The notes below the pieces were generated by a model. It had not been told where the DNA came from, made no database searches, and saw only the letters and a program-made list of their open reading frames with translations. Shown here one piece after another: positions 8,604 to 15,880 of a stretch of DNA of 64,000 nt. This DNA comes from CAWBKV01 sp041946675 (GTDB lineage: Archaea > Halobacteriota > Methanosarcinia > Methanotrichales > Methanotrichaceae), in NCBI GenBank assembly GCA_041946675.1, contig JBHGAU010000002.1, forward strand, positions 1-64,000, written 5' to 3'. The stretch's first letter is position 1; each line of letters begins with the position of its first letter. A program made the translations under genes and the position numbers.

Positions 8604-9709
8604 CAAATCCTTTACTTTTAATATTCGATCCCATTATTCTCGCGCGCATAATCCCTTTAGTTTTAATGTCTTCATCGCTTTGACTGCGCTCCCACGCACA
8701 TCAATAATTCAGTATGTTTAGAATGGTTGTGAAATGGAACACAGTGTGGCGCACAGGATAATTAGCCCTATTGATGTTTATTATCATCGTATTAATAGCG
8801 GATAATGTCACTTCACACCTGTATACAAGACAATTTCACAATCTAAACCCTTTGTTGTGAATACTATTTAGACTACTATAAGGGGATTATTTCAAAAAAG
8901 AACAATTAAAACGAGTTTTTATCAATTAACTACAACGTTCAACTCTTAGAAATGTTTATATACTTCCACTACAAGGTTAATGATGTCAGAAATGGGAGAG
9001 ACAACCCGTCTGAACACACACTGAGGGGATGACCTGAAGGGGCTATTCATCTGAGGGGATGGATGAACCTTCATAAAATCATGGGAGTTGTAGAGGCAGC
9101 ATAACATACTCTGGTAGCATATCGAAGCTATCTGCCATGTAGTGTAGTGATTTGCAACTATAAATATAATGTAATCATGACTATGTGGCTCTGCAAATGA
9201 TGATACTATGATATCTGCCATTATGCATACGATTACATCGTCACCAAGTGTGAATGGATGGAAAGGAGTAGAGCAATGAAGGGGATAGGAATATACAGAA
9301 GAATGTTGTCTCTGCTGCTCAATCTGTATCTTGTATAGATGTATGTTCCTAAGAAGGGATGGCCAGAAGGGAGTAGGAAGAAGGGATACAAGAAGGGATA
9401 CCGGTCGGATATAACAGAACTGAATGTATCTGTCATATCTCTCTCATCCAGACTGTCGGGAAGGGCGGCAATCTTGGATTGAATGTGAAAACGTCACTTG
9501 ACCGGTTTGGCGACACAGGCAAGCGGTAGGGGAAAACGAGATCAGGCAGCAGTATGTATGGTAGATGTGCTTGTGACGCATAAAAAGAGGGGATTTAGAA
9601 GGGATTGGCACGGATTAGCATAGGATCGAGACCGGTAGTGGATAGGGAACCGCTATCTGGTCCGATCCTTCTGAGATCGGGTTGTTAAGACTAAAAAGGG
9701 GATAGGGCT
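8604..9709. other. Gene-poor accessory stretch
   Basis: I see no convincing gene in these 1.1 kb. Short open frames on the minus strand (8946-9221, 9233-9436) have no family resemblance and no ribosome site. The left third is AT-rich; the right two thirds are purine-rich on the plus strand, with many GGGGAT-type words. At 9624-9667 the segment from GATCGAGACC to GGTCCGATC can fold through GATAG/CTATC and outer GATCG/CGATC pairs, so a structured RNA is possible. The composition differs from the coding regions on either side, as in a decayed or transferred element. Confidence 0.5.
9021..9704 (+). repeat. Dispersed GA(A/G)GG(G)GAT motif cluster
   Basis: About ten copies of an 8-9 base purine motif occur on one strand: GAGGGGAT at 9023, 9053 and 9587; GAAGGGGC at 9036; GAAGGGGAT at 9278; GAAGGGAT at 9353, 9380, 9392 and 9598; GAAGGGAG at 9366; and AAAGGGGAT at 9696. 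The first three are spaced 13 and 17 bp apart; three between 9366 and 9399 are spaced 12-14 bp. The last copy is in the ribosome-site position before the 51-residue ORF at 9710. No inverted copies were seen. Confidence 0.55.
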
Positions 9710-9865
9710 GTGAGAATGCATATAAAACTGTTCACTTTGCCGCTGAATACCAAGAAGGCAAACAAGCTTGATGCAGTGAATGCTGCGGATATGCACGGTT
9801 TTGGCAGAAACCAGATCATAACATCATTGATGGGACAAGAGTTGCAACGTGCCTATAAAGTCTGA
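9710..9865 (+). CDS. Small basic protein, possible DNA-binding partner of the next gene
   Basis: A 51-residue frame from GTG 9710 (ATG at 9716 is an alternative) to TGA 9865, preceded by AAAGGGGATAGG as a ribosome site. The sequence (MHIKLFTLPLNTKKANKLDA, then ADMHGFGRNQIITSLMGQEL) is basic and compact. A ribbon-helix-helix-like fold with a short strand then helices is conceivable but not demonstrated. It lies 27 nt upstream of the winged-helix gene on the same strand, so the two probably form one unit. Confidence 0.4.
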   Translation: MRMHIKLFTLPLNTKKANKLDAVNAADMHGFGRNQIITSLMGQELQRAYKV

Positions 9866-9892
9866 GTTTCGGAGTGGAGACGAGGGCCTCAG

Positions 9893-10345
9893 ATGAAGAT
9901 TCGGATTGAGATTGAGGATAAAGGGCTGAAATCTACCTACGAGTTTGAAACACAGAGCATGGAAAGGGAAGCTCTGAGAGAGAAGATCGTAGGTTATCTT
10001 ACAGCTGCGAATATTTTCTCCGAGTCCGATGAGTCAGCTTGTGTGTCCCGGGAATATGATAGCAATGGAACCCTTATGGGCCGAATTGAACAGTTCATAA
10101 GATATGAGTTCCCGGATAATTGGTTCACATCACAGGAGCTTAAAGAGCGGTATGAAACAGTAGCTGATGATATCAAGCTCAGCACAGTTTCAACATACCT
10201 TTCCAGAATGAACCGCGACGGTTTGCTTGAGCGGAAGGGCAATAGAAACAACCGCCAATACAGATTATTATCTGAAAACAGCCAGAATATCCTAAATCAG
10301 GAAAATAGCTATCAATCAAAGAAAAAGGTTGAAGATAGATGGTAA
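9893..10345 (+). CDS. Winged-helix domain protein
   Basis: A 150-residue protein. Residues 1-55 form a small alpha/beta start (MKIRIEIEDKGLKSTYEFET). Residues about 60-125 look like a winged helix: RIEQFIRYEFPDNWFTSQEL, helix KLSTVSTYLSRMNRDGLLER, and the wing KGNRNNRQYRLL. The C-terminal 25 residues are polar and probably disordered. This is typical of small archaeal transcription or plasmid-copy regulators; no specific family is recognised. Its neighbours are the 51-residue ORF upstream and a motif-rich noncoding stretch, which suggests an integrated or accessory element. Confidence 0.65.
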   Translation: MKIRIEIEDKGLKSTYEFETQSMEREALREKIVGYLTAANIFSESDESACVSREYDSNGTLMGRIEQFIRYEFPDNWFTSQELKERYETVADDIKLSTVSTYLSRMNRDGLLERKGNRNNRQYRLLSENSQNILNQENSYQSKKKVEDRW

Positions 10346-10446
10346 ACAAGCCTGACTGGATGGCCTCCAAAGGAAAGAAAGAATTTCCCACCACCTCATC
10401 ATCCGTACCCGCGTATCCAGCCAGGTTCTTCAGCCTAAAGCTCTAG
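10339..10446 (+). CDS. Very small ORF overlapping the winged-helix gene
   Basis: ATG 10339 overlaps the winged-helix stop (ATGGTAA) and opens a 35-residue frame (MVNKPDWMASKGKKEFPTTS, then SSVPAYPARFFSLKL) ending inside the 3' end of the convergent TPR gene. The overlap arrangement hints at coupling, but length and composition do not prove coding. Confidence 0.2.
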   Translation: MVNKPDWMASKGKKEFPTTSSSVPAYPARFFSLKL

Positions 10447-12529
10447 TTTGAGTTGTATTATTTTGAGTTGTATCTGTCATATCATTCAAATAGACTAGAG
10501 TTATATCCCTGCTATATTCTGCCTCAGTGCTATTGGGATTCAGCTCGATCGTCTTGTTGAAATACGCTAAAGCCTCCCTATACCTACCTAATGCGACTAA
10601 GGCCAGACCCTCGCTATACCATACATCGGGATTGTTCTGATCAAGCTTTGTTGCATTATCGTAAGCGCTCAGAGCATCCCCGAATCTATTGGCCTTGCTC
10701 AGGGCGAGCCCGCGCTGATAATGGACTGATGCACCGGGGCTTAGATCCAGTGCCTTTCCATAGGCATCGGCAGACTCGTTATACTTGCCGATCTCATAAA
10801 GTGCAAATCCCATATTAAGCCAGGCTGCTCTATTCGATGGATCTATTTCGCTTGCCCTTTTGAGACATATGATGGCTTCTTTATACTTGCCTGCGCTTGC
10901 AAGAATGCTTCCCTTATCAGTCCAGGCAGCCGAATTTTCCGGATACAACTTGAGCAGCTCATCGAAGCAATTCGTCGATTCGTTCTGCTTTCCAAGAGCA
11001 GCAAGAGCCAGGCCTTTTCCCATAAGAGCGTCGCTATTCTTTCTGCTTATATTCAGAGCTCTATCGAAGAATTCCAGTGAATCGGTATAGTTTCCCTGGG
11101 CACAGAGGACATTTGCCTTGCCGAAAAGAGCCTTTGAGCTGTTCTTATCGAGATTGATTGCCTTATTGTAAAAAATAAGTGCCTCTGAGAAGTTGCCGAG
11201 GTTATAGAGTGCATCTCCTTTTCCTGCCAGGGCATGAACGTTCTTCGGATCAAGTCCAAGTGTGCTGTTATAAGATTTTATGGATTCTGTGAACTTTTTC
11301 TGTAGAAGCAGAATATCTCCTCTGCCGATCGATGCCCGGATATTCTTGGGATCGCAGCTGAGGACATTATCATATGATCTCAATGCCGATGTGTAATTCT
11401 TCATGGCAAAGAATGCATCGCCTTCTCCGATCAGGGCGCTGACATTTCCCGGATCAAGACGCAAAGCCTTCTCGTATGAGTCTATTGCCTTGTCTGGCTG
11501 ATTTAGACGGCTATGTATTTCGGCTACGTTCAAGAGGACCTTTAGATCGCTTCCATTTAGCCTCAGCATATTTTCATAAGTTGCGAGAGCATCATTCAAG
11601 TTTCCGAGCGCAAATAGCACATCCCCTTTGCCCGCGAGAGCTCGGATATCATCAGGCTCAAGTCTCAGGATGCGATCATAAGAAACAAGTGCAGGTTGAA
11701 GCTTGCCCTGATGCCTGAGGGCATCGGCCTTTTTGATCTCCGATCCAATATCGTTCGGGCTGAGCTGAAGCGCCCGATCATATGATTCAGAGGTCAGTTT
11801 GATATTTCTGAAATCATATTTGGAAGTACCACTTCCTGCAAGTGCCTGCAAGCTGCTGTCATTTGGCATTTGAGCAAAGTCATAAAAATTGCTGGCTGGA
11901 GAATATCTCTTCTGGGCTGAGAGGACATTGCCAGATTGCGTAAATGAAGCATCATAGGAAATATTCAGCGGCACATCATAGGATTCAAGCGCGTTGTCAA
12001 GCCTTTTTAGGGCAAGAAATGCCTTCCCTCTTTTTCTCAGGGCTGCGGTATTATCTTTGTCAAGGCTCAGGATCTTGCCGTAACAATCAATTGCATTCTG
12101 ATATCTTTCCAGGCTCACCAAGAGGTCACTTGTTTCAAAGAGCACGCTTATGTTATCCGACATCAGTCTGGCAGCAGTATCGTAGCACTTCAAGGATTCA
12201 TCGTATTTTCCTAGATCCTTGAGCACTAAGGCTTTGTCATGCCAAAGCTCTCCGTTGAGGGGATCGCTACGTAGGGCTGAATCAAAACAGAGGATGGCCA
12301 TTTTGTATCTGCCGAGCTTGGCAAAAGCCAGGCCCTTGCCTCTCCAGGCATAGGGATTCCCGGGCTCTATCTTAAGAGCGTGGTCATAGCAATTCAGCGC
12401 GTCTTGATAGAAGCCGCTGATGTAGGATGCATTGCCCTTTTCCAGCCAGCTTTGGCAGTCCTCGGCGTTTGCTGAAGGAAGAACGATTACCAGCAAAGCG
12501 CATAGAGATGCCAGCTTGAAATAGCTCAT
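10430..12529 (-). CDS. Secreted tetratricopeptide-repeat protein
   Basis: About 699 residues: a signal peptide (MSYFKLASLCALLVIVLPSA, cleaved before EDCQSW) followed by roughly nineteen 34-residue TPR units almost to the C-terminus, with the usual pattern such as ALNCYDHALKIEPGNPYAWR and GKGLAFAKLGRYKMAILCFD. TPR arrays form superhelical protein-binding scaffolds, so it probably organises other proteins at or outside the membrane. I prefer the ATG at 12529, which has GGTGG just upstream, over the ATG at 12541. One unit around residues 200-240 is degenerate (SYDASFTQSGNVLSAQKR). It is a single gene transcribed toward the winged-helix gene. Confidence 0.85.
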   Translation of the reverse strand: MSYFKLASLCALLVIVLPSANAEDCQSWLEKGNASYISGFYQDALNCYDHALKIEPGNPYAWRGKGLAFAKLGRYKMAILCFDSALRSDPLNGELWHDKALVLKDLGKYDESLKCYDTAARLMSDNISVLFETSDLLVSLERYQNAIDCYGKILSLDKDNTAALRKRGKAFLALKRLDNALESYDVPLNISYDASFTQSGNVLSAQKRYSPASNFYDFAQMPNDSSLQALAGSGTSKYDFRNIKLTSESYDRALQLSPNDIGSEIKKADALRHQGKLQPALVSYDRILRLEPDDIRALAGKGDVLFALGNLNDALATYENMLRLNGSDLKVLLNVAEIHSRLNQPDKAIDSYEKALRLDPGNVSALIGEGDAFFAMKNYTSALRSYDNVLSCDPKNIRASIGRGDILLLQKKFTESIKSYNSTLGLDPKNVHALAGKGDALYNLGNFSEALIFYNKAINLDKNSSKALFGKANVLCAQGNYTDSLEFFDRALNISRKNSDALMGKGLALAALGKQNESTNCFDELLKLYPENSAAWTDKGSILASAGKYKEAIICLKRASEIDPSNRAAWLNMGFALYEIGKYNESADAYGKALDLSPGASVHYQRGLALSKANRFGDALSAYDNATKLDQNNPDVWYSEGLALVALGRYREALAYFNKTIELNPNSTEAEYSRDITLVYLNDMTDTTQNNTTQTRALG

Positions 12530-12654
12530 ACTACCACCCATATCTGCTCTCGTCTTAGTGAGGGGGATGCTGTACTATAAACAGATATCCTCCATTATTA
12601 ATCCCGGGGAACCCTGGGCCAAGTAGCGATATGGTGTCTTTATGCTGTCCTTAG

Positions 12655-13026
12655 CTAATCCAGCATTACCTCTACTTCATCTCCGTCTGAAATGCCAAGT
12701 GATCCCCTTAAGCCGATTGGGGCAATTATCTCAATCAGGTTGGAGGGATAGCTGCTTCGCTCAGGCCGCACTATCGCGGCCTTTATACCATTTATTCTGA
12801 TCCTGTAGCATTGGCACCTGCCGAAGGTCTTGCCCTCTTCGCTGAATTCCATGATCTGAATTGCTTCACCTGAGGGAATAAACGGCTTGTCCAATCTTAC
12901 ATTTAGCGTGCCCGGGTATGGAACGAAACCAAGCTTCTCATGGAACTGGCTGGAGTAGCCACCCCTTGTTATGTAATACTGGCCTTCCCTTAGCCCTGTT
13001 TCTACTTTTCCGTGAACAATGTTCAT
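12655..13026 (-). CDS. ribK: CTP-dependent riboflavin kinase
   Basis: Archaeal riboflavin kinase, which makes FMN using CTP. The family signature is clear: HGKVETGLREGQYYI, FHEKLGFVPYPGTLNVRL, and the C-terminal EIIAPIGLRGSLGISDGDEV. From ATG 13026, preceded by AGGGGG, the protein has 123 residues, matching the short one-domain form of the family. The frame stays open up to 13194, but that part resembles neither the usual N-terminal winged helix nor anything else I know. Two tRNA genes lie directly upstream on the same strand. Confidence 0.88.
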   Translation of the reverse strand: MNIVHGKVETGLREGQYYITRGGYSSQFHEKLGFVPYPGTLNVRLDKPFIPSGEAIQIMEFSEEGKTFGRCQCYRIRINGIKAAIVRPERSSYPSNLIEIIAPIGLRGSLGISDGDEVEVMLD

Positions 13027-13240
13027 ATGCCTGCCCCCTGAAGCACTTATTGCGTTCAAGCACCCTGATCTGAAGAGGTGGAGGGTCGCCTGTATCCCCT
13101 GATCAATGGCATCGCGTTGCTGGTATATACAATGGGTCCCATATGAGATTTTGCATTGATGGTTCAAGGATCGCTGAGAGGTCTCATGCATCAAGAAAAG
13201 AAAAAGAGGAAAACCCTAATCGGGTTTACCTGTAGATTAG

Positions 13241-13313
13241 CGCCCGGACCGGGATTCGGACCCGGGTCGGAAGCTCGACAGGCTTCCATGATAGGCCACT
13301 ACACCATCCGGAC
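13241..13313 (-). tRNA. tRNA-Asp (GTC)
   Basis: Read on the minus strand this gives a full cloverleaf of 73 nt. The acceptor GTCCGGA pairs with TCCGGGC, the D arm contains GGTGTAGTGGCC, the anticodon stem GAAGC/GCTTC encloses the 7-base loop CTGTCGA (anticodon GTC), and the T arm is CCGGG TCCGAAT CCCGG. The discriminator base is G, and CCA is not encoded. It starts 10 nt after the tRNA-Tyr gene, so the two are probably one transcript. Confidence 0.93.
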
Positions 13314-13323
13314 AATATCTAGA

Positions 13324-13432
13324 TCCCGCCTCCCAGATTCGAACCGGGGGCATCGCGGTGACTGCGCGTAGCACCACAAGTGGTGCGAAACTTACTACAG
13401 CCGCGCACTCTACCAGGCTGAGTTAAGGCGGG
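13324..13432 (-). tRNA. tRNA-Tyr (GTA) with a 35-nt intron
   Basis: Minus-strand cloverleaf with C1:G72 (typical of archaeal tRNA-Tyr): acceptor CCCGCCT/AGGCGGG, D arm ACTC...GAGT, anticodon stem CGGCG-type pairing CGCGG/CCGCG, loop C-T-GTA-G followed by an insert, and T arm CCCGG TTCGAAT CTGGG. The insert at 13360-13394 sits at the canonical 37/38 position and folds through GCACCAC/GTGGTGC. Removing it leaves 74 nt. It should be spliced by the archaeal tRNA endonuclease. Confidence 0.92.
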
Positions 13433-13557
13433 CCTCTCGGTACGACGTTTTTCTAATACTTAGATCTTTCGACACATATGCATGGCTAATTTATCCTATT
13501 TAACCACAAGTATGATTACATATTCGATCACAAGATGCGCTAGTTGAGGTCGATCTA

Positions 13558-14088
13558 ATGCTCATAGGACTGATATCCGATTCCCATGACAACATTCGGG
13601 GGATTAAGGATGCTCTTAAAATCTTTTCACAAAGACATGTTCAAATGATAATGCATGCCGGCGATATGGTGGGCTCCGGCAACTGCTATATCTTCGAAGG
13701 GTGCGGTATACCGCTCAAGCTGGTCTATGGGAATAACGATGGCGATCGCGTCGGCCTAAAGCGTGAATTTGAGCGCGTGGGAGGCGTTTACCTTGGCGAC
13801 TTTGGAGAAATCGAGATAGATGGTCGCAGGATAGCCATGCTTCACGGCACAGAAGAGCCCCTGGTAAAAGCGGTCGTATCCTCGCAGCTCTATGATGTTG
13901 TCATCAGGGGTCACAACCATCGCGCCGAGGCTACACAGCATGGCAGGACGCTGCTCGTTAATCCTGGAGAGATCTGGGGTCACTTTACCGGCATGAGGTC
14001 CATAGCGATAATGGATACATTGAGCCTTAGAACGGAGATTGTTGAGATGGGAAGATGCAAGTCCTTTAGGGAGGTACTTAGGGAATGA
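13558..14088 (+). CDS. YfcE/MJ0936-type metallophosphoesterase
   Basis: A 176-residue phosphodiesterase of the MJ0936 family. All metal-binding motifs are visible: SDSHDN (7-12), HAGDMVGSG, YGNNDGDR, MLHGTEE and RGHNHRAE, followed by LLVNPGEIWG. Relatives hydrolyse phosphodiesters with Mn or Ni; the natural substrate is unsettled. It starts at ATG 13558 after the tRNA pair and divergently from it, and its stop overlaps the start of the alkyltransferase gene by 4 nt (ATGA). Confidence 0.92.
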   Translation: MLIGLISDSHDNIRGIKDALKIFSQRHVQMIMHAGDMVGSGNCYIFEGCGIPLKLVYGNNDGDRVGLKREFERVGGVYLGDFGEIEIDGRRIAMLHGTEEPLVKAVVSSQLYDVVIRGHNHRAEATQHGRTLLVNPGEIWGHFTGMRSIAIMDTLSLRTEIVEMGRCKSFREVLRE

Positions 14089-14561
14089 CAGAAGGTGCAT
14101 ACTTTCAGGATATAGGCTACTATCTTCTGATAGAGCGATCAGGGAATGTGGTAAAACGTATATTCTTTTCGTCGGAGCCGCCTTCGGAGCACTCTGAACT
14201 GGCGGAGCGAATAATCCGGAATGTTGTAGATGGCGCTCCTTGCTCTGATATCGAATTGGATTTCTCTGGCTTAACTGAGTTTCAGAGAAAGGTCCTCTCG
14301 ATTGTCAGGAACATTCCCCCAGGTGTTGTGATGACTTATGGCGATGTTGCAGCTATGGCCGGTAGTCCAGGTGCAGCTCGAGCCGTCGGCCGGGTCATGG
14401 CATCCAATCCTTTTGCTATAGTTGTACCATGTCATCGTGTAGTTGCCAAACAAGGATTGGGTGGGTATTCATGTGGTCTCAGTGTTAAAAAGAAGCTGCT
14501 TGAGCTTGAAAAGGATGTCGAGGCAGTGCATTCAACATCTGATAATGAACGGAAGAGTTAA
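14085..14561 (+). CDS. ogt: Methylated-DNA--protein-cysteine methyltransferase
   Basis: Suicide DNA-repair protein that removes O6-alkyl groups from guanine. The 158-residue product has the helix-turn-helix region IPPGVVMTYGDVAAMAG, the arginine finger helix AARAVGRVMASNP, and the active-site motif VVPCHRVV with acceptor cysteine 116, then GGYSCGLSVKKKLLELE. The N-terminal domain is short, as in other archaeal versions. It is translationally coupled to the metallophosphoesterase gene. Confidence 0.93.
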   Translation: MTEGAYFQDIGYYLLIERSGNVVKRIFFSSEPPSEHSELAERIIRNVVDGAPCSDIELDFSGLTEFQRKVLSIVRNIPPGVVMTYGDVAAMAGSPGAARAVGRVMASNPFAIVVPCHRVVAKQGLGGYSCGLSVKKKLLELEKDVEAVHSTSDNERKS

Positions 14562-14667
14562 ATATAACTATTAAGAAAAGAAGAAATAGGAGGGATAACT
14601 GAGCTAGTAGAATTATCATTTTATCATCCGGAATGATTGGGATTACTTTTGGCAAAGAGGAGATTTT

Positions 14668-15834
14668 ATGAAAATGAAATATATAGTTTCTATGGTTCTC
14701 CTAATATTTACATGCACTGCTGCAAGTGCATCAAGTTCATCTGGAGGATCGCCGCTCTACCAGGTCAGGCTGAACCAGGCGTTAGGAGGTATGGGAGTAT
14801 CTACTGGAGATTCCTCTGATGGATGGAGCTATGATAGCATAACTACCCAAAGTCTGAATGTGAATAGCTCATGTCCTGAGGGAACTCCTTGTGCTTCTGA
14901 TGGAGATAATAATCAGGTTTTGCACGTTATGGCTGCTAACGTGGCAACGTCATCGACAACATGCGGAGGCCAATACACTAAATGCATTGGCACGTGCCAA
15001 GACACGTGCAATCAAAAGGCTACCTGCCAGACCTGCAAGGATACTTGCCAAAAAACTTGTGGCACTCAGCCGACCTGCTGGATGACATGTAAAGATACCT
15101 GCTGGAGTACTTGCTCTGATATAGCCACTTGCCACAGCACATGTAACCGCTGCGATACACGGCAAAAAACATGTAGGGGTTACCAAACGCAGTGCATTGG
15201 AACCTGTCAAGATACATGTAATAAAAAGCCCACATGCGAAACCTGTAAAGATACCTGTGCAGAGACATGCGGCAGCCAACCTACCTGCTGGATGACATGT
15301 AAAGATACATGTTGGGCAACTTGTGCTGGCACACCTACCTGCTCTGTAACATGCGGAGATACGTGCGCTGATACATGCTCACGGACATGCAGAGGTTATG
15401 TTACACAATGCATACAAACATGCCAAGATACATGCAATAATAAAGCTACATGCGTTACCTGCAAAGAAACCTGCGAAGCAACATGCGGTACTCAGCCTAC
15501 ATGTTGGAAGACCTGCATAGATACTTGCAGGAATACCTGCGGTCAATCCACCTGCGCAAATACATGTAAAAATACATGTGCTGGCAAGCCTACATGCGGA
15601 AATGTGCAAACCTGCAGCGCAACTTGTAAGGATACCTGCCCAGCTACATGCAGAGATACTTGCCTAGACACATGCAGACATACATGCGCACCCACCTGCG
15701 GTAACTGGAACACTTGCGTAGAGACATGCGCAAATACGTGCAGAAATACCTGTGTATCAACCTGCGGTCATACATGCAATGATAGGATCAAGGAGTGTTG
15801 TCCAAATAACAACCTATACGGATTAAATCCATAA
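14668..15834 (+). CDS. Secreted Thr-Cys-repeat protein, extremely cysteine-rich
   Basis: A 388-residue protein I cannot assign to a family. A signal peptide (MKMKYIVSMVLLIFTCTAASA) is followed by about 75 Ser/Gly/Asn-rich residues, then about 270 residues in which cysteines recur mostly every fourth position as x-x-T-C (TCKDTCWSTC, TCRDTCLDTCRHTC). By hand count the mature part holds about 65 cysteines. Larger repeats start at TKCIGTCQDTCNQKATC, TQCIGTCQDTCNKKPTC and TQCIQTCQDTCNNKATC (about 70-72 residues apart), each with a QPTCW segment. GAGGAGATTTT just before the ATG is a strong ribosome site, and TATA-like TTAAATATAA is near 14558. It has no operon partner. It may bind metal or be crosslinked at the surface; both are guesses. 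Confidence 0.8.
   Translation: MKMKYIVSMVLLIFTCTAASASSSSGGSPLYQVRLNQALGGMGVSTGDSSDGWSYDSITTQSLNVNSSCPEGTPCASDGDNNQVLHVMAANVATSSTTCGGQYTKCIGTCQDTCNQKATCQTCKDTCQKTCGTQPTCWMTCKDTCWSTCSDIATCHSTCNRCDTRQKTCRGYQTQCIGTCQDTCNKKPTCETCKDTCAETCGSQPTCWMTCKDTCWATCAGTPTCSVTCGDTCADTCSRTCRGYVTQCIQTCQDTCNNKATCVTCKETCEATCGTQPTCWKTCIDTCRNTCGQSTCANTCKNTCAGKPTCGNVQTCSATCKDTCPATCRDTCLDTCRHTCAPTCGNWNTCVETCANTCRNTCVSTCGHTCNDRIKECCPNNNLYGLNP
14983..15500 (+). repeat. Intragenic tandem repeats of about 210-216 bp
   Basis: The segment coding for C-I-x-T-C-Q-D-T-C begins at 14983, 15193 and 15409, giving periods of 210 and 216 bp. Within each unit identical nucleotide stretches recur, for example the words coding TCWMTCKDTC near 15075 and 15285. 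The nucleotide-level similarity points to duplication of a 70-residue block inside the gene, followed by drift toward its 3' end. Confidence 0.7.
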
Positions 15835-15880
15835 TGCGTTAAATCTGGCCTTAGCAGGCGCTGGAGTGAAGGAGGTAGGA

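Noticed and set aside
8946..9436. Two minus-strand frames of 91 and 67 codons
   Set aside because: They run antisense to the purine motif cluster, which makes Pro/Phe/Leu-rich nonsense; no start signals or family resemblance.
13027..13194. N-terminal extension of riboflavin kinase
   Set aside because: The residues do not resemble the winged helix found in long archaeal RibK, and ATG 13026 has a good ribosome site.
14983..15500. CRISPR-like periodic repeat
   Set aside because: The periodicity is coding (70-72 codons) and lies inside an intact open frame with a signal peptide; no spacer structure.
14950..15609. Long antisense frames opposite the Thr-Cys-repeat gene
   Set aside because: They are produced by the low-complexity ACATGC/ACCTGC codon pattern of the real gene; no own signals.
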